This document shows positions 8,585 to 18,403 of a DNA stretch of 64,000 nucleotides, piece after piece. The position numbers and the translations under genes were made by a program. The notes below the pieces were generated by a model. That model searched no databases, had not been told where the DNA came from, and was given only the letters and a program-made list of their open reading frames with translations. This stretch comes from Roseomonas sp. GTDB taxonomy: Bacteria; Pseudomonadota; Alphaproteobacteria; Acetobacterales; Acetobacteraceae. How positions within the stretch are numbered: the stretch's first letter is position 1; every line of letters starts with the position of its first letter. Location: positions 30,669 to 94,668 of the forward strand of contig JADCFQ010000018.1 in assembly GCA_020249435.1 (NCBI GenBank). Reading direction: 5' to 3'.

Positions 8585-8758
8585 GAGGTAGACCTTTCGG
8601 CGCGGAAGGTGATGTCGCGATGGGCCCGAATCAAGCGAGCCCACCCCGAAGTCTAGCGACGTCCTGTAGCCGCTTGCCATGCAAGGCAGGCGGGGCAGCC
8701 CTTCGCGAAAGCCGCTTGAAGCCCGGGCAAGCCCCGCTTGTTACCGACTCCCGTTACA

Positions 8759-9544
8759 CTACCCCTGCAAGCCGCGCAGGAATTTCGCCCGCGCGCCGCC
8801 GCCCGCCATCAGGAAGGCGTGGTCCGAACCGGACAACAGGAAGCGCGCACCAAGGGCGATGTAATCCGGCGCGACCTTTTCATCGTAAACGCCGCCCATG
8901 CCCATGATCTTGCCATGCGCCTTGCAGGCTGCCGCCACCTTGGCATAGGCCGCGCGCACATCCGGATGCCCGATCTGCCCGGCAATACCCATGGAAGCGG
9001 TCAGGTCCGAAGTCCCGATCATCAGGCAATCCACCCCCGGCACGGCAGCGATTGAATCGGCATTCGCCACCGCTTCGGGCGTTTCGATCATGACGGTCAC
9101 CATGATCTGTTCATTCAATTCCTTCTGCGCCGCGGCGGTATCGGAAACCTGGAAGGCATATTGCGCCGGCGGGCCGCCCCAGGAACGCTCGCCAAGTGGA
9201 GGATAGCGGAAGGCGCGCACCACATCACGGGCTTCATCAGCAGTATCAATATGCGGCACCACCACGCCCATGGCGCCGTTATCCAGGCAGCGCGTGCCTT
9301 CAAACAGCGCATCCTTGCAGCAGCGCACCATCGGCGTGATGCCCTGCGAAAGTGCCGCCATGGCCATGCGTGTGGCGTCATCCACGCTCATCGCGCCATG
9401 TTCCATGTCAATGAACAGCCAATCAAAGCCCGATGCCGCGGCAATCATGCCAACAGCGGGTGTGCGCAAATGATGCACGCCAAAGCCAAGGGCGAGTTCA
9501 CCCTTCTCGAGGCGGCGGCGCGCGTAATTCGGAGCAATAGGCAT
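8759..9544 (-). CDS. HpcH/HpaI aldolase/citrate lyase family protein
   Basis: This 261-aa metal-dependent class II pyruvate aldolase homologue has the expected (beta/alpha)8 landmarks. These are FDWLFIDMEHGAMS (Asp and Glu/His region), PMVRC near residue 72, GAMGVVVPHIDTADEAR, IETPEAVANAD with the metal-ligand glutamate, and DCLMIGTSDLTASMGI with the metal-ligand aspartate. Such enzymes cleave 4-hydroxy-2-oxo acids to pyruvate plus an aldehyde, often at the end of aromatic or sugar-acid degradation. The neighbours do not reveal a pathway. The start ATG is preceded by AAAGGGGAAAC. Confidence 0.9.
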   Translation of the reverse strand: MPIAPNYARRRLEKGELALGFGVHHLRTPAVGMIAAASGFDWLFIDMEHGAMSVDDATRMAMAALSQGITPMVRCCKDALFEGTRCLDNGAMGVVVPHIDTADEARDVVRAFRYPPLGERSWGGPPAQYAFQVSDTAAAQKELNEQIMVTVMIETPEAVANADSIAAVPGVDCLMIGTSDLTASMGIAGQIGHPDVRAAYAKVAAACKAHGKIMGMGGVYDEKVAPDYIALGARFLLSGSDHAFLMAGGGARAKFLRGLQG

Positions 9545-9583
9545 GGTGTTTCCCCTTTGAAATTCTTGCGTGTTGTCGGTTGA

Positions 9584-10465
9584 TCAGGCAGCGCCACCTG
9601 GCGCCAATTTGTCCTGGGTTTTCGTCTCGAAATCGCTGGCATCATGGCGTTCATGCAATTGTTCTGATGGGTCGCCGGTCACGCGGTTCACCATGCGCCC
9701 GCGCTTCACGGCGGGGCGAGCGAAAATCGCCTCGGCCCAGCGCTGCACATGCTTGTATTCATGCACGCTCAGGAATTCTGCCGCGCCATAGAGGTATCCG
9801 CGCACCAGCCCGCCATACCAGGGCCAAACGGCGATATCGGCAATCGTATAGTCATCCCCACCCAGATAGGGGCTTTCCGCCAAGCGCCGATCCAGCACAT
9901 CCAATTGCCGCTTGGTTTCCATGGCGAAGCGGTCAATCGCGTATTCGATCTTCACCGGCGCATAGGCATAGAAATGCCCAAAGCCGCCGCCGAGATAAGG
10001 CGCGCTGCCCATTTGCCAGAACAGCCAGGAAAGGCATTCGGCACGTAGCGCCGGGTCCTGCGGCAAGAAGGCGCTGAATTTCTCGGCCAGATGCACCAGA
10101 ATCGCACCGCTTTCGAAAACGCGAATGGGCTTTGGCCCGCTGCGATCCAATAGCGCCGGGATTTTGGAATTCGGGTTTACCTCCACAAAGCCGCTGCCGA
10201 ATTGCTGGCCCTCACCAATGCGGATCAGCCAGGCGTCATATTCCGCGCCCTTGTGGCCAAGCGCCAAAAGCTCCTCCAGCAGGATCGTCACCTTCTGGCC
10301 ATTGGGCGTGCCCAGCGAATAAAGCTGCATCGGGTGGCGGCCCACCGGCAATTCCTTGTCATGCGTCCGGCCGGCGATGGGGCGGTTGATATTGGCAAAG
10401 CGCCCGCCATTGGCCTTGTTCCAGGTCCAGATTTTGGGGGGCGTGTAATCGCTGGTGCTGCTCAT
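9584..10465 (-). CDS. yghU: YghU-type glutathione S-transferase (disulfide-bond reductase)
   Basis: The 293-aa protein matches the Nu-class GST YghU/YfcG group, which reduces disulfides and organic hydroperoxides with glutathione. Seen motifs: FANINRPIAGRTHDKELPVG (family-specific N-terminal extension), LYSLGTPNGQKVTILLEEL thioredoxin fold, VNPNSKIPALLD, VFESGAILVHLAE (glutathione-binding Glu-Ser) and DYTIADIAVWPWYGG in the helical domain. The ATG at 10465 gives the family's usual length; a longer frame to 10771 overlaps the divergent gene starting at 10556 and is not used. Confidence 0.93.
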   Translation of the reverse strand: MSSTSDYTPPKIWTWNKANGGRFANINRPIAGRTHDKELPVGRHPMQLYSLGTPNGQKVTILLEELLALGHKGAEYDAWLIRIGEGQQFGSGFVEVNPNSKIPALLDRSGPKPIRVFESGAILVHLAEKFSAFLPQDPALRAECLSWLFWQMGSAPYLGGGFGHFYAYAPVKIEYAIDRFAMETKRQLDVLDRRLAESPYLGGDDYTIADIAVWPWYGGLVRGYLYGAAEFLSVHEYKHVQRWAEAIFARPAVKRGRMVNRVTGDPSEQLHERHDASDFETKTQDKLAPGGAA

Positions 10466-10555
10466 GCGGAGGCTCCTGTGGAATGGGGCCGAGGCTGGCG
10501 CGATTGGCCGCTGCGCGCAAGGCTGGTATCGCAGGGTGATCCAGCAGGGGGCGAC

Positions 10556-10906
10556 ATGACCATCACCATCCATGGCATCAAGAATTGTGACACCATGAAA
10601 AAGGCGCGCGCCTGGCTGGAAGCCGAGGGCATTGCCCATGCCTTCCATGACTACAAGACCGCCGGCATCACCAAGGCCATGCTGCAAGCCTGGGTGCAGA
10701 AGGCGGGATGGGAGGCTTTGTTGAACCGCGCCGGCACCACCTTCCGCAAATTGCCCGAAGATCAGAAGCAAGGGCTGGATGAAGCCCGCGCGGTCGCGCT
10801 GATGTTGGCGCAGCCCAGCATGATCAAGCGCCCGGTGCTGACCAAGGGCGATGCGCTGCTGATCGGCTTTGATCCAGGGCGTTACGCTGCCTTATTGAAA
10901 AGTTGA
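10556..10906 (+). CDS. ArsC/Spx-family (YffB-like) thioredoxin-fold protein
   Basis: This is a 116-aa cytoplasmic protein. It starts MTITIHGIKNCDTMKKARAW, the YffB hallmark with a single redox cysteine in a CDTMKKA context rather than a CxxC, then HDYKTAGI, LLNRAGTTFRKLPEDQK, and ends with MIKRPVLTKGDALLIGFDP. YffB homologues resemble arsenate reductase, but a role in arsenate detoxification is doubtful and glutathione-dependent thiol chemistry is more often suggested. The ATG at 10556 follows a CAGGGGG ribosome site. It is divergent from the yghU gene, another glutathione-related protein, with 90 bp between. Confidence 0.88.
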   Translation: MTITIHGIKNCDTMKKARAWLEAEGIAHAFHDYKTAGITKAMLQAWVQKAGWEALLNRAGTTFRKLPEDQKQGLDEARAVALMLAQPSMIKRPVLTKGDALLIGFDPGRYAALLKS

Positions 10907-10977
10907 TCTTCGCTGCCTCAAATTCACCACGAGCGCCCCATATCCTGCCATTAGCAGGTCAATAAAAAGGGTGCCGG

Positions 10978-12741
10978 GTGGCTGCTGAGGCGATCAATTT
11001 CCAAGCCTATAGTGATGCGCTGGTCGTTCTCGGCACGGCGGGCGTGATTGTGCCGCTATTGCGCCGTGTTGGTGTCAGCCCAGTGCTTGGCTATCTTGGC
11101 GCCGGGGCTGTGCTGGGGCCGCTCGCGCTTGGGTCTTTCATCAATGAATACCCGCTGCTCTATTGGTTCACGGTGATAGATGCGAAAAGCGTCTCTGCGA
11201 TTGCCGAGCTTGGCGTCGTCTTTCTGCTGTTCCTGATCGGGCTGGAACTTTCCTTTGAACGTCTGAAGGCGATGCGCCGGCTGGTGCTGGGCCTCGGTGG
11301 GCTGCAATTGGCGATCAGCTTTGTCGCCCTTAGCCTGATTGCGCTGGCCTTTGGCCTCTCGCCCGGCATTGCCGCGGTGCTGGCGGCGTGTTTGGCGCTG
11401 TCTTCCACGGCGATTGTGCTGGAATTGCTGGCGCAGCAGGAAAGGCTGCTCACCAGCGGTGGCCGCGCCAGTTTTTCCGTACTGCTCGCGCAGGATGTGG
11501 CGGTGGTGCCCATCCTGATCTTTATCGGGATTCTGGGCGCCAAGGGCGGCGGTTCTGTCCTGCTGAGCATCGCCCTGGCCTTGGGGCAGGCGCTGCTGGT
11601 GCTGGCGGTGATAGTGCTGGTCGGGCGCGTGCTGCTCCGCCCGCTTTTCCGCCTGGTGGGTGGGCAGCGTTCCGAGGAACTTTTCATCGCCGCCGTACTG
11701 TTTGTGATTGTCGCGACCGGCATCATGGCCGCCAAGGCGGGGCTTTCCATGGCGATTGGCGCCTTTGTCGCCGGGCTTTTGCTGGCCGAGACCGAATATC
11801 GCCGCGCGGTGCAAGCAACGATCGAGCCCTTCAAGGGCCTGCTGCTCGGCATTTTCTTCTTCAGCGTGGGCATGAGCATTGATTTCCGCGAAGTGGCGAA
11901 GGAACCGGTGCTGCTGCTGGGGCTGGCGTTTGGCTTGGTGCTGCTCAAGGCCGGCATCGTCTATGCGCTGGCGCGCTATTTCGCGCTGACGCCGGCAGCG
12001 GCCTTGGAATCGGCGCTGTTGCTCGGCCCTGGGAGCGAATTCGCCTTCGTCGGTATCGGCCTCGCGACCGGGCTTGCGCTGATTGAACCAAGCCTGGCCG
12101 GCTTCATCCTGGCCGCGATCAGCCTGACCATGGCCATGCTGCCCTTGCTTTCCGCGCTGGCGCGAAGGCTGGCGCCCTTGCTGGAAGCAGCGCGCCCCAA
12201 GGACCCTGAGCTTGAGGCTTTGCCGGGCGCGCAGCAGGGCCATGCCATCATCATCGGCTATGGCCGCGTCGGCAAAACCGTGGCCGCGCTGCTGCGCCAG
12301 CATGGGCTAGGCCACATCGCGGTGGATAATGACCCGGCCACCGTCTCCCGCGCGCGCCGCGCGGCGGAGGATGTGTTCTTCGGCGATGCCGCGCGCCCGG
12401 CCTTTTTGCAGGCTTGCGGGTTGGATGCGGCGCGGAGTGTCATCATCACCATCAATGCCGCGTCGGAGATGGACCAGATCATCACCGCCATTCGTCGGCT
12501 GCGGCCTGATGTGCCCATCATTTCCCGCGCGCGGGATGCGGCGCATGCGCGCCATCTCTACGCGCAAGGCGTGAATGAAACAGTACCGGAGACGATTGAA
12601 GCCAGCCTGCAATTGTCAGAAGCCGCGCTGGTGTCGCTTGGCGTGCCGATGGGGCGCGTGATCGCCTCCATCCATCAGCAACGCGCCGATTTCGCCGAGG
12701 AATTGCGCAGCGCCGCGCGGGGTGGTTCACACCCCGCGTAG
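10978..12741 (+). CDS. CPA2-family monovalent cation:proton antiporter with TrkA-N domain (KefB/KefC-like)
   Basis: A 587-aa inner-membrane transporter begins at GTG 10978 (AAAAAGGG upstream). The first ~400 residues form about 12 hydrophobic segments of the Na+/H+ exchanger fold (LGYLGAGAVLGPLALG, ALSSTAIVLELLAQ, LAQDVAVVPILI, GAFVAGLLLAETEYR, FFFSVGMSIDF). From about residue 420 a Rossmann TrkA-N domain starts with HAIIIGYGRVGKTVAALL and the acidic VDNDPA nucleotide-binding turn. It probably exports K+ or Na+ against H+ under NAD(H) or glutathione-adduct control; no KefF/KefG ancillary gene is adjacent. It converges on gatB with only 7 bp between stops. Confidence 0.93.
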   Translation: MAAEAINFQAYSDALVVLGTAGVIVPLLRRVGVSPVLGYLGAGAVLGPLALGSFINEYPLLYWFTVIDAKSVSAIAELGVVFLLFLIGLELSFERLKAMRRLVLGLGGLQLAISFVALSLIALAFGLSPGIAAVLAACLALSSTAIVLELLAQQERLLTSGGRASFSVLLAQDVAVVPILIFIGILGAKGGGSVLLSIALALGQALLVLAVIVLVGRVLLRPLFRLVGGQRSEELFIAAVLFVIVATGIMAAKAGLSMAIGAFVAGLLLAETEYRRAVQATIEPFKGLLLGIFFFSVGMSIDFREVAKEPVLLLGLAFGLVLLKAGIVYALARYFALTPAAALESALLLGPGSEFAFVGIGLATGLALIEPSLAGFILAAISLTMAMLPLLSALARRLAPLLEAARPKDPELEALPGAQQGHAIIIGYGRVGKTVAALLRQHGLGHIAVDNDPATVSRARRAAEDVFFGDAARPAFLQACGLDAARSVIITINAASEMDQIITAIRRLRPDVPIISRARDAAHARHLYAQGVNETVPETIEASLQLSEAALVSLGVPMGRVIASIHQQRADFAEELRSAARGGSHPA

Positions 12742-12748
12742 CGATTGG

Positions 12749-14200
12749 TCAGGAAAGCTTCTGCTTCAGCACATCATTGACCAGCGCAGGATTGCCCTTG
12801 CCCTGCATGGCCTTCATGGTCTGACCAACAAAGAAGCCAAACAGCTTATCCTTGCCGGAGCGATATTCCGCGACCTTATCGGCATTGGCGGCCAGCACCT
12901 GGTCAATCACTGCTTCAATCGCGCCGGTGTCCGTCACCTGCTTCAGGCCGCGTTCTTCCACAATGGCGCCCGGCGCGCGGCCGGTTTCCACCATGGCTTC
13001 GAACACTTCCTTGGCGAGCTTCCCGGAAAGCGTACCATCCGCCATCAGATCCAATAGCGCGCCAAGATCAGGCGCGCTGACGGGCGGCTCCGCGATCGAG
13101 GTTTTCGTGCGGTTGATGGCCGCGAAAAGATCACCCATCACCCAATTCGCTGCCTGCTTCGCATCCCGCCCTTTGGCGACTGTTTCGTAATAGGCCGCGG
13201 TTTCGCGCTCCAGCGTCAGCACATGCGCGTCATAGGGCGTAATGCCGTAATCGCGCACATAGCGCGCGCGGCGCTGATCCGGCAGTTCCGGCAGCGCCGC
13301 CTTCAGGCTTTCGACGAAAGCCGCATCAATCACCAAAGGCGGCAAATCCGGGTCCGGGAAATAGCGGTAATCATGCGCATCTTCCTTGGACCGCATGGAA
13401 CGCGTAATGCCGCGCCCCGTGTCAAACAGCCGCGTTTCCTGATCCACCGTGCCGCCTGATTCCCAGACCTCAATCTGGCGGCGCGCTTCGGCTTCCACCG
13501 CCTGCATGACAAAGCGGATGGAATTCACATTCTTAACTTCGCAGCGCGTGCGGAAGTCTTCGCCCGCCTTGCGAACGGAAACATTCACATCGGCACGGAG
13601 CGAGCCTTCATCCATATTGCCATCGCAGGTGCCCAAATAGCGCATGATCTGGCGCAGTTTGGTCAGATAGGCACCGGCTTCCTCGGGGCTCCGCATATCG
13701 GGTTCCGAGACAATTTCCATCAGCGCCACGCCGGAACGGTTAAGGTCAATGAAGGATTTTGTCGGGTGCTGGTCGTGCTGGGATTTGCCGGCATCCTGTT
13801 CCAAATGGAGCCGCGTAATGCCGATGGTCTTCGTGCTGCCATCAGACAACTCAATGTCAATCGCGCCCTCGCCGATGATCGGGTGGGCGTATTGGCTGAT
13901 CTGATAGCCCTGCGGCAGATCGGCATAGAAGTAGTTCTTGCGATCAAAGCGGGACCAGAGATTGACCTTGGCATTCAAGCCAAGCCCGGTGCGCACGGCC
14001 TGCGCCACGCATTCGCGGTTGATCACCGGCAACATGCCGGGGAAGCCCGCATCAATCAAGGAAACCTGCGCATTGGGTTCGGCGCCGAAAGCCGTTGCCG
14101 CGCCGGAAAACAGCTTGGCGTTGGACATGATTTGGGCATGAACCTCCAGCCCGATCACCACTTCCCAGGGGCCTGATTCCCCTTCCATGATATAGCTCAT
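12749..14200 (-). CDS. gatB: aspartyl/glutamyl-tRNA(Asn/Gln) amidotransferase subunit B
   Basis: GatB is the kinase/tRNA-binding subunit of the GatCAB complex, which amidates misacylated Glu-tRNA-Gln and/or Asp-tRNA-Asn. The 483-aa protein has the cradle-domain motifs [61 protein letters not shown] and CEVKNVNS, and a C-terminal YqeY-like helical tail. Its ATG overlaps the gatA stop (ATGA at 14197-14200), so translation is probably coupled. This is the standard gatC-gatA-gatB order. Confidence 0.97.
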   Translation of the reverse strand: MSYIMEGESGPWEVVIGLEVHAQIMSNAKLFSGAATAFGAEPNAQVSLIDAGFPGMLPVINRECVAQAVRTGLGLNAKVNLWSRFDRKNYFYADLPQGYQISQYAHPIIGEGAIDIELSDGSTKTIGITRLHLEQDAGKSQHDQHPTKSFIDLNRSGVALMEIVSEPDMRSPEEAGAYLTKLRQIMRYLGTCDGNMDEGSLRADVNVSVRKAGEDFRTRCEVKNVNSIRFVMQAVEAEARRQIEVWESGGTVDQETRLFDTGRGITRSMRSKEDAHDYRYFPDPDLPPLVIDAAFVESLKAALPELPDQRRARYVRDYGITPYDAHVLTLERETAAYYETVAKGRDAKQAANWVMGDLFAAINRTKTSIAEPPVSAPDLGALLDLMADGTLSGKLAKEVFEAMVETGRAPGAIVEERGLKQVTDTGAIEAVIDQVLAANADKVAEYRSGKDKLFGFFVGQTMKAMQGKGNPALVNDVLKQKLS

Positions 14201-15684
14201 GCGCCTGCCCTCATTGCTGGCACTGCCTTGAAATCAGCGGCGCGTTCCAAAGCCGCCCCCACCGCGAAAACCGTTTCCTCATCAAAGGCGCGGCCAATCA
14301 CCTGCAAGCCCAAAGGCAGACCCTGATGATCCAAGCCCGTCGGCAGCGCCAGGCCCGGCAGGCCGGCCAGATTGGCGGTCACGGTGAAGACATCATTCAA
14401 ATACATCTTCACCGGGTCATCGGTATTCTCACCCTCGGCAAAGGCAGCCGATGGTGTGGCGGGGGTCACAATCGCATCCACCTTGGCCCAGGCCGCGTCG
14501 AAATCGCCTGCGATCAGGGCGCGGATTTTCTGCGCCTTCAGGTAATAGGCGTCGTAATAACCAGCACTCAACACATAGGTGCCGATCATGATGCGCCGGC
14601 GCACTTCGGCGCCAAAACCCTCGGCCCGAGTGCGTTCGTATAAATCACGCAGATCGCTATCCTTCTCCGCCACGCGCAAACCAAAGCGCACACCATCATA
14701 ACGCGCCAGATTGGAAGACGCTTCCGCAGGGGCCACGATGTAATAAGTGGGCAGCGCATATTTCGTGTGCGGCAGGGAGATATCCACAATCTCCGCCCCC
14801 GCATCGCGCAGCCAATCGAGCCCCTGACGCCAGAGCTTTTCAATCTCGGCCGGCATGCCATCCAGCCGATATTCACGCGGCACGCCAATCCGCAGCCCCT
14901 TCACACTCCGCCCACATGCAGCGGCGAAATCCGGCACGGGCTGATTGGCGCTGGTGGAATCCTTGGGGTCATGCCCCGCCATGGACCGCAACAGAATGGC
15001 GCAATCTTCCACCGTGCGCGCAAAGGGGCCGGCCTGATCCAGGGAAGACGCAAAGGCGACAATGCCAAAGCGCGAACAGCGCCCATAGGTCGGCTTGATC
15101 CCCGTAATGCCGCAAAAAGCTGCCGGCTGACGGATGGAACCGCCGGTATCCGTGCCTGTCGCGCCGAGTGCGATGCGCGCCGCCACCGCCGCAGCAGAAC
15201 CACCGGAAGACCCGCCCGGCACCAGCCGCGCGCCCGGATCATCCTTGCGCTGCCAGGGGTTCAGCACACCCCCATAGGCCGAGGTCAAATTCGATGACCC
15301 CATGGCGAATTCATCCAGATTGGCCTTGCCCAGAAACACCGCGCCATCGCGCTTCAACTGCGCGGTGACGGTGCTTTCATAAGGCGGGATGAAATTGCCG
15401 AGGATTTTCGACCCCGCCGTGGTGCGCACGCCTTCCGTGCAGAATAAATCCTTGATGGCGAGTGGAATACCTTCAAGCGGCCCGGCCTCACCGCGCTTCC
15501 GCCGCGCATCGGAAGCACGCGCTGCCTCCAGCGCCTGTTCGCTCGTGGTGGTGATGAAGGCATTCAGCTTCGGGTTCAGCGCTTCAACGGCGGCCACATG
15601 GGCGCGCGTCAATTCCTCGGCGCTGATCGCGCCCTCATTCAGCGCCGCCAAGGCGCCGGCGAGGGTAAAATCGGTCGGATGCAT
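14197..15684 (-). CDS. gatA: aspartyl/glutamyl-tRNA(Asn/Gln) amidotransferase subunit A
   Basis: GatA is the glutaminase subunit, an amidase-signature enzyme that releases ammonia and channels it to GatB. The 495-aa sequence shows the Ser-cisSer-Lys triad: Lys78 in LAIKDLF, cis-Ser in the glycine/serine-rich [13 protein letters not shown] (about 159), and the nucleophile Ser183 in [27 protein letters not shown] and [15 protein letters not shown] follow, as in all GatA. The start shares one base with the gatC stop. Confidence 0.97.
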   Translation of the reverse strand: MHPTDFTLAGALAALNEGAISAEELTRAHVAAVEALNPKLNAFITTTSEQALEAARASDARRKRGEAGPLEGIPLAIKDLFCTEGVRTTAGSKILGNFIPPYESTVTAQLKRDGAVFLGKANLDEFAMGSSNLTSAYGGVLNPWQRKDDPGARLVPGGSSGGSAAAVAARIALGATGTDTGGSIRQPAAFCGITGIKPTYGRCSRFGIVAFASSLDQAGPFARTVEDCAILLRSMAGHDPKDSTSANQPVPDFAAACGRSVKGLRIGVPREYRLDGMPAEIEKLWRQGLDWLRDAGAEIVDISLPHTKYALPTYYIVAPAEASSNLARYDGVRFGLRVAEKDSDLRDLYERTRAEGFGAEVRRRIMIGTYVLSAGYYDAYYLKAQKIRALIAGDFDAAWAKVDAIVTPATPSAAFAEGENTDDPVKMYLNDVFTVTANLAGLPGLALPTGLDHQGLPLGLQVIGRAFDEETVFAVGAALERAADFKAVPAMRAGA

Positions 15685-15980
15685 TATTCCACCACCTTCG
15701 GCACGCCGAAATATTCGCCCTCACGATCCGGCGCATTGGCCAGCACGGCTTCTGCCTTGCCGCCATCGGTCACCACGTCACCCCGCATCGGCATGGCCGC
15801 CGCACCGCCAGGTGTGCCGCCCGCCATGGGCTCCACACCTTCGGTATTGACGGCCTGGAGCTGTTCAATCCAGCCCAAAATGCCGTTCAGCTCGCCCTGC
15901 ACGCGGGCGATATCCTGTTCTTCAAGGCGCAGCCGGGCCAAGGCCGCGACGCGCCGGACGGTGGCGGTGTCTAGGGACAT
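15684..15980 (-). CDS. gatC: aspartyl/glutamyl-tRNA(Asn/Gln) amidotransferase subunit C
   Basis: This 98-aa subunit wraps around the GatA-GatB interface. It begins [20 protein letters not shown], the typical N-terminal helix, then a [15 protein letters not shown] segment and the EGVEPM turn found in GatC, ending with FGVPKVVE. First gene of gatCAB. The upstream region to 16027 is only 47 bp and is shared with the divergent ruvX gene, so the promoters must overlap or lie close to the starts. Confidence 0.95.
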   Translation of the reverse strand: MSLDTATVRRVAALARLRLEEQDIARVQGELNGILGWIEQLQAVNTEGVEPMAGGTPGGAAAMPMRGDVVTDGGKAEAVLANAPDREGEYFGVPKVVE

Positions 15981-16027
15981 GAAATCACTACTTCCCGGAA
16001 AAAGAGCGGCGGACCATAAGGCCCCCG

Positions 16028-16492
16028 ATGCCTATCATCAACCTGACAGATTTACGCGCGGCACTCCCCCGCCATTCCCGGCTGATCGGCCTTGATCCGG
16101 GGGAGAAAACCGTGGGTGTCGCACTCAGCGATGTCTCGCTGATGCTGGCGAGCCCCTATGGCAGCCTTAAGCGCGGGAAGCTGGCTGCCATGGCGGCCGA
16201 GATCAAGGCGATTGCTGCGAAGGAAGGCGTGGGGGGCCTGGTGGTGGGCTTGCCGCTTGGGCTTGATGGGTCCTTCGGCCCGGCGGCCCAGGCAGCGCGG
16301 GATTGGGCGCGGTCCCTGTCCGATGCGGCTGGCTTGCCGGCGGCGCTTTGGGATGAAAGGCTGTCCTCGGCGGCGGTGAACCGCATGATGGTGGGGGAAG
16401 CCGATCTCAGCCGCGGCAAAAGGGCCGCTTCGGTGGATAAGGCGGCGGCGGCCTGGATGCTACAGGCGGCTTTGGACGCCACAAAGGGATGA
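16028..16492 (+). CDS. ruvX: RuvX/YqgF Holliday-junction resolvase family protein
   Basis: The 154-aa RNase H-fold protein has the signature LIGLDPGEKTVGVALSD with the first catalytic Asp, GLVVGLPLGLDGSFG in the middle, WDERLSSAAVNRMM with the second acidic residue, and KAAAAWMLQAALD with the lysine/Ala tail. YqgF proteins act in pre-16S rRNA 5'-end maturation and have been proposed as resolvases. It opens a plus-strand run of genes that continues to pyrB; its stop overlaps the following start. Confidence 0.94.
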   Translation: MPIINLTDLRAALPRHSRLIGLDPGEKTVGVALSDVSLMLASPYGSLKRGKLAAMAAEIKAIAAKEGVGGLVVGLPLGLDGSFGPAAQAARDWARSLSDAAGLPAALWDERLSSAAVNRMMVGEADLSRGKRAASVDKAAAAWMLQAALDATKG

Positions 16493-17013
16493 GGCCCATG
16501 GATCAGATTTTGGTCGAAATCGCCCTTGATGGGCGCATCCGCTACGCGATTGGTGCGCTGGCGGGGTTGGGCTTCGCCATGGTGGGGTTGGCGCTGCTGC
16601 CGCAATTCCTCGCCGAATGGCCGGCCATCACGCCCCGGCTTTTGGGGCTTGGTTTCCCAATCCTTGGGGTTGGGATGTTTCTGTGGCTGTCCTTCATCCC
16701 GGCGCCGCATGCGCTTTCGATTCGCGCCGATGGCAGCGCGTTCTTCACCCGCAGCATCACCACCTGGTGGCGGTTTTTCGATGCGTTTGAGAACCTGCCT
16801 CCTGGCGCCATTACAGGGGTGGTGGTGGAGAGCGTTGATGCCCCGCTTGGCACCACCCGCAGCGGAGAGACGGATTTCTCCGCCACATCAAAGGAATGGC
16901 GCCTGGTGCTGCGGCTGGCCGATGGGGCGGTGCGGGAGGTTCAGCGCAGCCCCGGCCGCGCTTCGCTGGATGAAAAGGCCGCCGCGCTGCGTGGCGCGCT
17001 TAAGCTGCCCTGA
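16489..17013 (+). CDS. small membrane protein of unknown function
   Basis: This 174-aa protein (171 if ATG 16498 is used; the ribosome-like GGATGAGG fits either) has two hydrophobic segments near residues 20-40 and 50-70 ([18 protein letters not shown] and [19 protein letters not shown]). They are followed by a soluble beta-rich tail containing [16 protein letters not shown] and [15 protein letters not shown]. The layout suggests a PH-like or photosystem-assembly-like domain on a membrane anchor, but I do not recognise the family. It overlaps the ruvX stop and is 44 bp before pyrB, so it may be part of that operon. Confidence 0.75.
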   Translation: MRPMDQILVEIALDGRIRYAIGALAGLGFAMVGLALLPQFLAEWPAITPRLLGLGFPILGVGMFLWLSFIPAPHALSIRADGSAFFTRSITTWWRFFDAFENLPPGAITGVVVESVDAPLGTTRSGETDFSATSKEWRLVLRLADGAVREVQRSPGRASLDEKAAALRGALKLP

Positions 17014-17057
17014 ACGGGTCTGGCCTTCACTGCCCTGGCGCGGCTAGAAAGGGCGCT

Positions 17058-17993
17058 GTGTCCTATCCTCGCAAACACCTCCTCGCCATTGAGGGTCTTG
17101 AACCGCCGCATATCGCGGATTTGCTGGACCTGGCGGAATCCTACGCCCTGCTCAACCGCAGCGGCAAAACCCAGCGCGACCTGTTGAAAGGCCGCACGCT
17201 GATCAATCTGTTTTTTGAAGACAGCACCCGCACGCGGACGAGTTTTGAACTCGCGGGCAAAAGGCTGGGCGCCGATGTCATCAATATGTCGGTCAGCACC
17301 TCCAGCGTGAATAAGGGCGAGACCTTACTGGATACCGCCAGCACGCTGAACGCGATGCATTGCGATTTGCTGGTGGTGCGCCATGGGCAATCGGGGGCAC
17401 CTTCACTGCTCAGCCAAAAGGTGGATGCGGCGGTGATCAATGCCGGCGATGGCACGCATGAACACCCGACCCAGGCGCTGTTGGATGCACTCACCATCCG
17501 CCGCCATAAGGGCCGGCTTGAAGGGTTGGTGGTCGCGATTTGCGGCGATATCGCCCATTCGCGTGTGGCGCGATCAAACATGCATCTGCTGACCACCATG
17601 GGCAGCCGCGTGCGCGTGGTGGGGCCGCCCACGCTGATCCCCGCCGAAGCGGCGCGTTTGGGTGTTGAGGTCTTTCACGACATGAAGGCCGGGCTTGCCG
17701 GGGCTGATGTTGTCATGATGCTCAGGCTGCAACGCGAACGCATGTCCGGCGGGCTGGTGCCATCAGCGCGGGAATTCTTTCGCTTCTACGGGCTGGATGC
17801 GGAAAAGCTGGCCCATGCCAAGCCGGACTCGATTGTGATGCACCCCGGCCCGATGAATCGCGGTGTTGAGATAGACAGCGCCATCGCCGATCACCCAACA
17901 CGCAGCGTGATTGGCGAACAGGTGGAAATGGGTGTCGCCTGCCGCATGGCGGTGTTGGATGTGCTGGCGCGTGGGCTCAGGCGCAATGTGTGA
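17058..17993 (+). CDS. pyrB: aspartate carbamoyltransferase catalytic subunit
   Basis: PyrB joins carbamoyl phosphate and L-aspartate in the first committed step of pyrimidine synthesis. The 311-aa protein begins at GTG 17058. The carbamoyl-phosphate loop STRTRTSFE is at residues 56-64, [12 protein letters not shown] binds the substrate, and [14 protein letters not shown] is the aspartate/domain-closure region. No regulatory pyrI is present. In many proteobacteria pyrB is followed directly by an inactive dihydroorotase homologue that stabilises it; here that partner lies 1.1 kb downstream beyond an AT-rich insert. Confidence 0.97.
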   Translation: MSYPRKHLLAIEGLEPPHIADLLDLAESYALLNRSGKTQRDLLKGRTLINLFFEDSTRTRTSFELAGKRLGADVINMSVSTSSVNKGETLLDTASTLNAMHCDLLVVRHGQSGAPSLLSQKVDAAVINAGDGTHEHPTQALLDALTIRRHKGRLEGLVVAICGDIAHSRVARSNMHLLTTMGSRVRVVGPPTLIPAEAARLGVEVFHDMKAGLAGADVVMMLRLQRERMSGGLVPSAREFFRFYGLDAEKLAHAKPDSIVMHPGPMNRGVEIDSAIADHPTRSVIGEQVEMGVACRMAVLDVLARGLRRNV

Positions 17994-18403
17994 CGAACGG
18001 TAGTTGGGCGGCCCTGAATGTTGTGCAGTACGCCGAACAATGCACCAAGCCCGTCAGTTTGAGAGCCATTTTTCCGGCACGGATTCTGTTTCTTTTTCTA
18101 TCGTACTTGATCGTGATCTCTGCCATATCACTATCCTGGCCCGAACTTTGGATGGACGATCATTTCTCGGCCATCTGACGGAACCTTTAATCAGTATGAA
18201 TATGGAACATATACGACCGCTAGTTAGACATCAATTGACGTTATGCTTGCTAAAGGTGTGATAGCTTTATCTTTCCAAACCGGCGGCAAGTCTCAGGCGA
18301 AGCGGAGGCGCCAAAATTTTGTAACTCGACTTTTCCCACTTTTTCTACAAAATTAAGAAAAATTCGCACTTCTAATTTCCATCGATCCTTCGGAGACAGT
18401 TCA
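17994..18403. other. AT-rich intergenic segment, left part of probable insert
   Basis: About 410 bp with no convincing gene. It is visibly richer in A/T than its surroundings. Two short open frames (62 and 85 codons) overlap each other in different frames, have no recognisable product and no good ribosome sites. A 9-bp inverted repeat lies at 18315-18354 just upstream of the NUDIX gene. The segment separates pyrB from its usual downstream partner. Confidence 0.5.
18315..18354. promoter_or_regulatory. inverted repeat upstream of the NUDIX gene
   Basis: AATTTTGTA at 18315-18323 and TACAAAATT at 18346-18354 are perfect 9-bp arms 22 nt apart, ending 49 bp before the NUDIX start. Such spacing could be an operator or a stem-loop; there is no direct evidence for a binding protein. 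Confidence 0.3.

Noticed and set aside
8585..8758. A gene or riboswitch between the aldolase and the binding-protein gene
   Set aside because: The 174 bp contain GC-rich inverted stretches but no conserved riboswitch core or convincing reading frame.
17990..18261. Short overlapping frames (62 and 85 codons) after pyrB
   Set aside because: No ribosome sites, no recognisable family and mutually overlapping frames in AT-rich DNA.
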